28,552 nt of DNA from assembly GCA_041749275.1 (NCBI GenBank), contig JBGTBQ010000459.1:1-28552 (forward strand), read 5' to 3'. Of the stretch, positions 1 to 6,338 are shown in pieces. The stretch comes from JBGTBQ01 sp041749275 (GTDB lineage: Bacteria > Acidobacteriota > Blastocatellia > Pyrinomonadales > Pyrinomonadaceae). Each line of letters starts with the position of its first letter. Position 1 is the stretch's first letter. The translations under genes and the position numbers were made by a program. A model generated the notes under the pieces. That model was not told the DNA's origin. It ran no database searches and saw only the letters and a program-made list of their open reading frames with translations.

Positions 1-116
1 GGCGACCTTCCTTGAGTCAGCGTAGTTCTCGGAACTGCTTCGTTAACTGACTTGTGGAAGGTCTTTCTGTAATTTGTCAAGTAATCCCCGTCATTCCTGA
101 CTTTGCAAACGCCCTA
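1..116 (-). mobile_element. Truncated ISAs1-family insertion sequence (transposase-upstream end)
   Basis: The reverse complement of these 116 bases is identical to 6339-6454, the left end and 5' leader of the complete insertion sequence further right. The copy therefore lies in minus orientation. The window edge falls exactly before its transposase start codon, so the rest lies outside the window. Its terminal inverted repeat occupies about 95-116. The flanking 10 bases (117-126) do not fit a simple insertion but match the flank of the other copy in inverted orientation. Confidence 0.93.
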
Positions 117-126
117 GCGAAGCGCA
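117..126 (-). repeat. Half of a 10-bp target-site duplication (partner at 7626-7635)
   Basis: The ten bases next to the left IS copy read gcgaagcgca. Their reverse complement, tgcgcttcgc, is exactly the ten bases that follow the right end of the complete IS at 7626-7635. ISAs1-family elements are known to duplicate 8-10 bp of target. The two halves of one duplication are thus split between two inverted IS copies, as expected after inversion of the intervening segment. Confidence 0.8.
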
Positions 127-215
127 AGTTTCACTCCGCGCCATTCGCCCGCCCGCGCCGGCCTGTGTTAAATTAACCGTTTCCGCCGCGAGATAATTTT
201 TAAGGAGACTTTATT

Positions 216-530
216 ATGAGTCGTAATATCGGCAAGGGCGCGGCCCGTGGGCGCAAGAAGAGTCGCGCTTCTTTACTCTGGATCGCGGCGAGCGCGCTCG
301 TCGTCATCGTCCTGTTATATCTGGAACAGGTCGCCATGCTTTACGTGCTCGCCACGTTGAGCGTCGCATCGTTGCTGGGGGTCGTCGCGCTCGCGGACTT
401 GCGCGGCGCGCGCGTTGCTTCGGATGCTCCCGCGCCCCGCGACGACTCGGCGGCCATCGCCGACGGCACGACGGGCGGCACGACCGTCGCCACGTCCTTC
501 GGCCCCGGCAGGAGCCGGCAACGGCGGTGA
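216..530 (+). CDS. Small two-TM membrane protein, unknown function
   Basis: This encodes 104 residues. AAGGAG at 202-207 sits 8 bases before the ATG, which fixes the start. The N-terminus is strongly basic (residues 1-18, many Lys/Arg). Two hydrophobic stretches follow, at about 19-36 and 40-60, and then a polar Ala/Asp/Gly/Thr-rich tail ending in several Arg. By the positive-inside rule both termini are probably cytoplasmic, forming a membrane hairpin. I recognise no family. It lies 90 bp inside the IS-flanked segment; if the inferred inversion is undone, it would sit downstream of, and in the same direction as, the polysaccharide-export gene at 7701-8771. The function is unknown; the coding call rests on the ribosome binding site, codon bias and membrane pattern. 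Confidence 0.7.
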   Translation: MSRNIGKGAARGRKKSRASLLWIAASALVVIVLLYLEQVAMLYVLATLSVASLLGVVALADLRGARVASDAPAPRDDSAAIADGTTGGTTVATSFGPGRSRQRR

Positions 531-646
531 AGCCTTTGCGGAACGCGTCTGTCGGATTGTGGATTTGTGTCTGACTCAATAATCATGTTGTCCGAAATAA
601 ACCTCGTGGCGGATCGTTCAGCTTTAATCCACCTGCCGTAATCTTG

Positions 647-676
647 TTGATGCGCCGTCCCGCGACTTGTTATGAT
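647..676 (+). promoter_or_regulatory. Candidate sigma-70 promoter for the 781-2889 protease gene
   Basis: TTGATG (647-652) and TATGAT (671-676) are separated by 18 bases. They lie about 105 bp upstream of the metalloprotease start codon in a 250-bp gap with no gene. The match to consensus is moderate and no start site is known. Confidence 0.35.
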
Positions 677-780
677 GTAAGCGCCCTCTGACCGGGGCGG
701 CGCCCCTACTCAAACAAAACCTGATCTCCCCACCGTAGAGTTTTTCCCGTGCCTAAAGTTATCAAGAGGGTTTTCAAGCT

Positions 781-2889
781 ATGCGTCTAACAGCAACGCT
801 TCTGATCGTCGCCGCACTCGTGTTCGGGCCGGCCTTGCAGCCCGCGCGCGCATACACGCTCCAACTCAACAGCACGGCCACCGTCCAGTACCGTTGGCCG
901 ACGACGACCATCACCATTGCGCTCTCGACTTCGCTCAACACGCCGCCCGCTAACATCAAGGCCGGGAGCGACGTGGTGGGCGCGGCGCGGCGCGCCTTGC
1001 AGCGTTGGGCCGAGGCCGGCAACATTCAGTTCAACGTCATCACGTCGAACGAGTTTGTCGTTCAGCAGGATGGCATCAGCTTGATTACCGTCTCGCCGAG
1101 CAGCGGCGTCCCCTTCAGCAATCCCGACCAGACGGGCCGCGCGCGTATCTTCTTCAACGCCACGACGGGCGAGATCAGCGAGGGCGACGTGGCCGTCAAC
1201 CCCGCGACGCAGTTCTCGACCGATGGCACGGCGGGCACCTACGACCTCGAAACAACGCTCACGCACGAGATCGGTCACCTGCTCGGCCTCGAACATTCGG
1301 GCCTCGCCGGGGCGATGATGCAGCCGCGTCAGACGCGGAACGGCACCTTCGATCTGCCGGCCATCCGCCGTCGTGTCCTCGCGGAGGACGACCGCGCCGG
1401 CCTGCGCGCCATCTACGGGCCGTTTTCGGGCCTCGGCGAGTTGAGCGGGATCGTTCGCAATGCGGCGGGCAGTCCTATCTTCGGCGCCCACGTCGTGGCC
1501 GAGGAGGCGGCGACCGGCAAGGCCATGGCGAGCAACATCACGCTCCCGGATGGCAGGTATCTCATTCGCTCGCTGCCGCCGGGCCAGTATCGCATCATCG
1601 TCGAGTGGCTCAACGAACCCGTGGTCGCCTCCGAGATTCCGTCGCGCACCGGCACGGCCTATCAGGGCTTGCAGAGCACGCTGCCGGACTTTCAAACCTT
1701 CGAGCGCACCACCAACACGATTACCATCGCGGAGGGCGCGCCGGCCCAGTTCGACGTGACGGTGAACTCGCAGCAGCCGTTTCTCAATCCGCGTTTCATC
1801 GGGGTCAACTCACAGCTTTCGACCGTCGCCGCGCCCGTCGTGCCGGGTGCCACCTTCAACCTGCTGGTCGGCGGCGAGAATCTGCACACGGTCGCGGCGA
1901 GCGCGATCAGCATCACGTCGCCCTACTTCACGATTGACCGCGCGAGCGTGCAGCAATTCACCTTCGTCGGCCCCAGCGGGCAGGTGCAGGTCTTGAGCTT
2001 CAACGTGACGGCGAGCATCCTGACCGCGCCGGGCGAATACAGCGTGCGCCTTGCGAGCAACGCGGGCGAGGTCGCTTATTACACCGCGGGTCTGGCGGTT
2101 GACCTGCCGAACGGCGTGACGGGCGGCCCGAACCTCATTGATAACACGCAGTTCTTCGTCGCGCAGCAGTACCGCGACTTCCTCAACCGCGAGCCGGACA
2201 CCAGCGGATTGAATTTCTGGACGGGCGGGATCGAACAATGCGGCGCGGACGCGCAGTGCATTGCGGCGAAACGCGTGGATGTTTCGGCGGCCTTCTTCCT
2301 CTCCATCGAGTTTCAGGAGACGGGCTATCTCGTCTACCGCATCTATCAGGAAGCCTTCAACACGGGCGAGCGGCTCCGCTTCAACGTCTTTCTGCGTGAC
2401 ACGCAGGCGGTGGGACGCGGCGTGCAGGTCGGCATCGGCGACTGGCAGGCGCGGCTCGAAGCGAACAAGCAGGCTTTCGCCGGCGAGTTCGTCAACCGCC
2501 CCGAATTCCTGCAACTTTACCCGCTATCGCTGTCAGCCGGGCAGTTCGTTGACGCTCTCAATGACAACACCGACAACTCGCTTTCACAAAGCGAGCGCGA
2601 CGCGCTGGTGAACGCTTTAGTCAACAGCCAGACGACGCGAGCCAGAGTGCTGCTCGCGGTCGCCGCCGACGAAGACTTCCGCGCGCGCGAGTTCAACCGC
2701 GCCTTCGTGCTCCAGCAGTACTTCGGGTATCTGCGGCGCAACCCGAATGATCCGCCCGACACGAACTTCGACGGCTTCAACTTCTGGCTCGGCAAACTGA
2801 ACCAGTTCAACGGCGACTTCCGCGCCGCCGAGATGGTCAAAGCTTTCATCTCGTCAACGGAATACCGCGCGCGTTTCGGCCCGCCATAG
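781..2889 (+). CDS. Secreted M10-like (matrixin) metalloprotease with C-terminal DUF4214
   Basis: This encodes 702 residues. A signal peptide spans residues 1-24, with likely cleavage after an Ala-Arg-Ala stretch. The catalytic domain (about 26-212) has the zinc motif HEIGHLLGLEH at 162-172 and a Met-turn GAMM near 179, diagnostic of metzincin proteases; His162, His166 and His172 should bind zinc and Glu163 act as base. A carboxypeptidase-regulatory-like beta domain follows (about 221-280, with a DGRYLIRSLPPGQYRI core), then a less clear beta-rich region. From about 455 to the end comes DUF4214, typified by QQYRDFLNREPD and a second block QQYFGYLRRNPND. DUF4214 recurs at the C-termini of secreted proteins, but its role is not established. 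AGAGGG lies 10 bases before the ATG. A strong hairpin follows at 2910-2951. Its last 190 bp are nearly identical to the 3' end of the gene at 13195-15738. The peptidase fold is secure; the substrate is unknown. Confidence 0.92.
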   Translation: MRLTATLLIVAALVFGPALQPARAYTLQLNSTATVQYRWPTTTITIALSTSLNTPPANIKAGSDVVGAARRALQRWAEAGNIQFNVITSNEFVVQQDGISLITVSPSSGVPFSNPDQTGRARIFFNATTGEISEGDVAVNPATQFSTDGTAGTYDLETTLTHEIGHLLGLEHSGLAGAMMQPRQTRNGTFDLPAIRRRVLAEDDRAGLRAIYGPFSGLGELSGIVRNAAGSPIFGAHVVAEEAATGKAMASNITLPDGRYLIRSLPPGQYRIIVEWLNEPVVASEIPSRTGTAYQGLQSTLPDFQTFERTTNTITIAEGAPAQFDVTVNSQQPFLNPRFIGVNSQLSTVAAPVVPGATFNLLVGGENLHTVAASAISITSPYFTIDRASVQQFTFVGPSGQVQVLSFNVTASILTAPGEYSVRLASNAGEVAYYTAGLAVDLPNGVTGGPNLIDNTQFFVAQQYRDFLNREPDTSGLNFWTGGIEQCGADAQCIAAKRVDVSAAFFLSIEFQETGYLVYRIYQEAFNTGERLRFNVFLRDTQAVGRGVQVGIGDWQARLEANKQAFAGEFVNRPEFLQLYPLSLSAGQFVDALNDNTDNSLSQSERDALVNALVNSQTTRARVLLAVAADEDFRAREFNRAFVLQQYFGYLRRNPNDPPDTNFDGFNFWLGKLNQFNGDFRAAEMVKAFISSTEYRARFGPP

Positions 2890-2909
2890 AGCGTATCTCA
2901 CGACATCAA

Positions 2910-2951
2910 AAGGGCGGGCGGAGTTGTCTTTCAACAACTCCGCCCGCCCTT
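2910..2951. terminator. Hairpin between convergent genes
   Basis: A perfect 18-bp stem (arms 2910-2927 and 2934-2951) encloses a 6-base loop. It lies between the convergent metalloprotease (plus, ends 2889) and subtilisin (minus, ends 3012) genes. There is no clean T-tract on either side, but position and stem strength fit a bidirectional transcription terminator. Confidence 0.75.
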
Positions 2952-3011
2952 CTCCCATCTGAATGTTGCGCCGGTTAGATCAGACAGGATGCTTTTGATC
3001 GAGCACCACTC

Positions 3012-5150
3012 TCACAGGGTCATCGTGTCGTCGCTCATCATAATGCCATCGCCGACGAGGATACCATCGCCGACGAGGATACCGTCGCCGACGAGGATGC
3101 CGTCACCCAGCACGACCCCATCGCCGAGGACGACGCCGTCCGAGAGAATCAATCCGTCGCCGAGCACCACGCCGTCGCTGCCGAGCCTGACCATGTCCGA
3201 GAGGATCAGTCCGTCGCCCATCACGATGCCGTCGCTCAGCATGATGCCGTCGCCCATCACGATGCCGTCGCTCATCACGATGCCGTCGCCCATCACGATG
3301 CCATCGCTCATCACGATCCCATTAGAGAAGATCAATCCGTCGGAAAGGATCAACCCATCGGAGAGGATCAACCCATCCGAGAGCATGATGCCGTCCGAGA
3401 GCATGATGCCGTCGCCGAGCACCACGCCATCCGAGAGGATCAGGCCATCGCCGAGCACCACGCCATCGCCGAGCACCACGCCGTTCATCAGCACCGGGCG
3501 CTCGATGAAGAGCACGCCGTTGGCGTAGAGCACGCGGCCCGTCTGCGCGACCGTCTCGCCGCCGATACGGAACGAGCGGTTGAGCGAGCTAAGGCTCAGG
3601 TTCCCACGGAAGATTCGCTGTTCGGCCCGCAGCTCGTCAGCGTTCGGCACGATGGCGCGCGCCATCTCGACCGCCGCCGCCGCGTTCACAAGGCCCGCGC
3701 CCTGCTGAAGGACATTCACGGCCTTGTTGGCAAACAGCGAGGAGGGCAGCGCGTTCGCCGTCCGCAGGAGCGCGGCCTTGACCAACGTCGGAGTGAGAGA
3801 CTGGTTGGCGTCGAGCATCAGCGCGACCGTGCCGCTGACGACCGGCGCGGAGAAGGAGGTGCCGTAGTAGGTGTAGTAGGAGTTCGCTCTCGCGCCGGCG
3901 GGGGCCGCGACCACGCGGTCGGGGCGAAGCTCGGCGGTGTGCGGGTTCTCCTGCGACATCGCGGCGACGATGGCGCGGCCCGGCGCAACGAGGTCGGGCT
4001 TGGCGAGAAAGTCAATCCGCGTCGGGCCTTTCGAAGAGAACTGCGCGATGGTGTCGTCCGAGCGCTGCACCGTGCCCTGCGAGTCGGTCGCGCCGACGGT
4101 GATGACGTAAGGCGAGTTGCCGGGGCTGTTGATGCTGCCGTAGAGCGGCTGGTAGATCGGGTCGCCGTTCTCTTTGTGGCCGATGACCACGTCGGTGCGA
4201 CCGACGTTGCCGGCGCTCGCCACGACGACGATCCCGGCGCCGACGGCGCGTGCAACCGCCTTGCAGAGCGGGTCGGTGTGATAGGACTCCTGCACCGGCG
4301 TGCCGAGGCTCAGGTTGATGACGCGGATGTTGTGGCGCCGTTGGTTCGAGATGGCCCAGTTAATCGAGGCCAGCACGCCGCTCGTCGAGCCGGTGCCGTT
4401 GCGTCCCAGCACCTTAAGGTCAATCAAATTCGCTTCCGGGGCGATGCCGGTGAAGTTCGTGCTGTAGCCCGCGGAGCCGTTGCCGTTGCCGGCGGCGACG
4501 CTCGCCACGCCCGTGCCGTGCCCCTCTTCGTCGCCGAGCACCACACCGTCGCCGAGGACGACGCCGTCGCCGTTCACGTTGCCGCTCTCGGTGAAGTCAA
4601 CAGCGGCGACGACGCGCGACCTGTTGCGGTTCCTGAAGTCGGGGTGCGAGGAACTGATGCCGCTGTCAATGATGGCGATGCCGACGTTCTTGCCCGTCAC
4701 CCTCGGCGCACCGGCCTGACCGGCCTGTGCGAGCGCCGCGCCGGTGGTCTCGCGCGTCAGGCTCATCTGCGCCGAGACCCTGCGGTCGGGCGAGACGTAC
4801 TCAACGTCTTCGCGCGCGGCGAGTTCGGAGAGAGCGCTGACGGGGACATCGGCGACGAGCGCGTTAAGCGACTCGAAGCCAGCCCGCTTCCTGCCGCCGC
4901 GGCGCGAGATCATCTCGTCCTGTGCGGTGCCGGGGCGGCCCTTGGTCTGGACGATGACGCGCACGGTGCCTGTCGAGTTGGCGGAGGCCGTGATGCGGGC
5001 GGCGGAATCGAATTCCGGCGCGAGTTTGCGGTTGCCCTGTCTGGCGTTCGCGCCGTTGTTCTTCTTCGGCGCGGCGAAAGTGGAAAGCGGAGCAAGCGAA
5101 GCAGCCAAGAGGCTAAGGAGAATGAAACTGGCTGTAGTCCGACGCAACAT
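3012..5150 (-). CDS. Secreted S8 (subtilisin-family) serine protease with hexapeptide-repeat C-terminus
   Basis: This encodes 712 residues. A signal peptide spans 1-26 (STFA-APKK), followed by an I9-like propeptide at about 57-125. The catalytic domain (about 150-490) contains the triad: Asp162 in IIDSG, His211 in GHGTG and Ser432 in GTSFSAP, with Asn315 in ASAGN as the oxyanion-hole residue. A beta region follows to about 554. The C-terminus (555-706) is 24 near-perfect six-residue units of the type G/S-D-G-[IVL]-[VIM]-[LMV], interrupted once. Two more copies sit at about 194-206, immediately before the catalytic His loop. The ribosome binding site GGAGGG (minus, 5158-5163) supports the ATG at 5150. 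The enzyme is probably exported and autoprocessed. The array could be a stalk, a surface-attachment or a metal-binding module; I infer no specific role. Similar short-period tails occur in other acidobacterial S8 peptidases as far as I recall. Confidence 0.93.
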   Translation of the reverse strand: MLRRTTASFILLSLLAASLAPLSTFAAPKKNNGANARQGNRKLAPEFDSAARITASANSTGTVRVIVQTKGRPGTAQDEMISRRGGRKRAGFESLNALVADVPVSALSELAAREDVEYVSPDRRVSAQMSLTRETTGAALAQAGQAGAPRVTGKNVGIAIIDSGISSSHPDFRNRNRSRVVAAVDFTESGNVNGDGVVLGDGVVLGDEEGHGTGVASVAAGNGNGSAGYSTNFTGIAPEANLIDLKVLGRNGTGSTSGVLASINWAISNQRRHNIRVINLSLGTPVQESYHTDPLCKAVARAVGAGIVVVASAGNVGRTDVVIGHKENGDPIYQPLYGSINSPGNSPYVITVGATDSQGTVQRSDDTIAQFSSKGPTRIDFLAKPDLVAPGRAIVAAMSQENPHTAELRPDRVVAAPAGARANSYYTYYGTSFSAPVVSGTVALMLDANQSLTPTLVKAALLRTANALPSSLFANKAVNVLQQGAGLVNAAAAVEMARAIVPNADELRAEQRIFRGNLSLSSLNRSFRIGGETVAQTGRVLYANGVLFIERPVLMNGVVLGDGVVLGDGLILSDGVVLGDGIMLSDGIMLSDGLILSDGLILSDGLIFSNGIVMSDGIVMGDGIVMSDGIVMGDGIMLSDGIVMGDGLILSDMVRLGSDGVVLGDGLILSDGVVLGDGVVLGDGILVGDGILVGDGILVGDGIMMSDDTMTL
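3033..3488 (-). repeat. 18-bp tandem repeat array encoding 24 hexapeptides
   Basis: The 3' fifth of the subtilisin gene consists of 18-bp units, each encoding a Gly/Ser-Asp-Gly followed by three aliphatic residues. There are 24 units with one 7-residue interruption (SDMVRLG) after unit 16. Neighbouring units are often identical at DNA level, for example the three consecutive GDGILV units at the end, which points to expansion by slippage or recombination. Confidence 0.9.
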
Positions 5151-5599
5151 GTTTTTACCCCTCCATTTCTGGGCTTCCTGTTCGGCGCTGCCACGCGCGA
5201 GGGAACGGAAGCGGTTAATTCAAAGACGGTTAAATCTGAGGATCGTTGAAGCGGCTTCAATCTGGCCGTGAGAGCCAGCAAGATAAAGAGATCAAGGCCG
5301 CATCACTCTCAACCCGGAAGTCGCATTCAACGATCTTGTCCGTGACTATTTCAACAAACGTGCCAGAAAATAGAAGGATGGAAGGGGCGCCGGGGAAAGG
5401 TCTTTAGTTGTTGTCCTGCAATGAGTTAAGCGGTCACGAGCGATAAACCCGAAAGTTCTTGAAAATCCCTCGGATTGAATATCTGGTATCCACTTTCGCA
5501 GGTTAAATGGCTCTACAACTATTTTTGTGAAGATATCGCGGAAATGTGTTGGTGGCTACGAGGTATACAGTGGTAACAGAGTATCCATAGGTGGGGACT

Positions 5600-5637
5600 T
5601 GCCCAACGGAATGTGCTAGGCTGCGTTCCGTTGGGCA
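5600..5637. repeat. 12-bp inverted repeat with an extra direct copy of one arm
   Basis: Arms tgcccaacggaa (5600-5611) and ttccgttgggca (5626-5637) form a perfect 12-bp stem around 14 bases. The core gttgggcaggtt of the right arm is repeated directly about 20 bases downstream (near 5651-5662). This could be an operator or a structured RNA element. Confidence 0.5.
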
Positions 5638-5748
5638 GGTTTCCGATTCGTTGGGCAGGTTGGGAGCGGGGGCCGGTCGGGTCTTTGAAAGGCGGCAGAG
5701 AGTTGGAGGGTTATATGGCCGCTAAATGGCCGGTATATTGACGGTGAC

Positions 5749-5766
5749 TGTCAAATATATTTGACA
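5749..5766. promoter_or_regulatory. 18-bp perfect palindrome, operator-like
   Basis: tgtcaaatatatttgaca is a perfect palindrome in an AT-rich stretch. Size and symmetry resemble the binding site of a dimeric helix-turn-helix regulator. No regulator gene lies next to it, so the call is tentative. Confidence 0.4.
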
Positions 5767-5990
5767 AGACGTGTATACACACAAGTCCTTAAGATTCTTA
5801 AAGTTAAGCTTTAGGAGTTGAGGTAACGTGTTGAGTACGTGAGAGTTAAAGGTTAAACTAGGAGTTGACAAGGTATGTCGTATACACGTATAAAGTGGTG
5901 CTTGATAGGAAACGATAGCAATTGATAGATATTGACAGGAAACGAAAGTAAACGGCAGCATTCTTTTAGTTGATCTTTGAAGGTCAGGCA

Positions 5991-6031
5991 TAAAAAGCGC
6001 GAGGGCTGGAGCGGCAACTCCGGCCCTCGCG
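5991..6031 (-). terminator. Rho-independent terminator (minus strand)
   Basis: A 14-bp stem (5998-6011 with 6018-6031, one G-T pair) with a 6-base loop is followed on the minus strand by a C and a run of five T. This is a textbook intrinsic terminator for transcription arriving from the small ORF at 6056-6157. A second, smaller hairpin (6040-6047 with 6052-6059) lies just before it and covers that ORF's stop codon. Confidence 0.85.
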
Positions 6032-6055
6032 GGTTAGATGTAAGGGTTCGCACCC

Positions 6056-6157
6056 TTACGTTGACGAAATAGTGATCGTGATGTTGCCGTCGGAATCAAC
6101 GTCAATCTTCACTTTCACCCGGTTGGGACAGCGATTGCTAACCTGAACGCTTATCAC
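6056..6157 (-). CDS. Putative 33-residue peptide, or part of a small RNA
   Basis: A GTG at 6157-6155 opens a 33-residue frame rich in Val, Ile, Lys and Asp, with CPNRVKVKIDVDSDGNITI in its centre and an alternating pattern suggestive of a beta hairpin. AAGGAG (minus, 6175-6170) precedes it by 12 bases, a little long. A longer version could begin at GTG 6247 but has no ribosome binding site. A promoter lies at 6291-6320 and a terminator at 5991-6031, so the unit would make an RNA of about 290 nt. No family is recognised. Alternatively this is a non-coding RNA and the ORF is incidental. Transcription is better supported than translation. Confidence 0.45.
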   Translation of the reverse strand: MISVQVSNRCPNRVKVKIDVDSDGNITITISST

Positions 6158-6290
6158 TGTTCCTGTTTTCTCCTTTCTACCCACGCTCCGATGCTGACAC
6201 ATCGGGGCGTTCGTATTTCTGCCCTGCGGCAGAGGCGAAAGAGGCACGGGAAAGGAGAGCCGATACCTCTTAAAATTTCAATGCACCCGC

Positions 6291-6320
6291 ATACTACTCA
6301 CAAAACGCGGACAGGGTCAA
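6291..6320 (-). promoter_or_regulatory. Candidate sigma-70 promoter for the small unit
   Basis: On the minus strand, TTGACC (6320-6315) and TAGTAT (6296-6291) are separated by 18 bases, predicting a start near 6284. It lies 19 bp from the IS left end and drives away from the IS, through the 33-residue ORF to the terminator at 5991-6031. Confidence 0.5.
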
Positions 6321-6338
6321 CCCAAAGAATCCAAAATG

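Larger units (their letters stand above)
5151..6055. other. 905-bp region without a convincing protein gene
   Basis: Between the subtilisin start and the small ORF at 6056 I see no ORF with a ribosome binding site and coding-like composition. Open frames here are short, AT-rich and lack initiation signals. The region holds a motif repeated upstream of the subtilisin gene (5214-5235), an inverted repeat at 5600-5637, an AT-rich block from about 5700 to 5990 that contrasts with the surrounding GC-rich DNA, an 18-bp palindrome at 5749-5766 and a terminator at 5991-6031. It may include promoters, regulatory RNA or remnants of foreign DNA. Confidence 0.6.

Noticed and set aside
2989..3528. Plus-strand open frame of 179 codons rich in Pro-Ser (MPSP, IPSPTR)
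   Set aside because: It is the antisense reading of the 18-bp repeat array of the subtilisin gene, which stays open because of the repeat period. It has no ribosome binding site.
5722..6053. AT-rich minus-strand ORFs of 89 and 66 codons
   Set aside because: One begins inside the T-tract of a terminator, and neither has a ribosome binding site or protein-like pattern. Both are read as non-coding.
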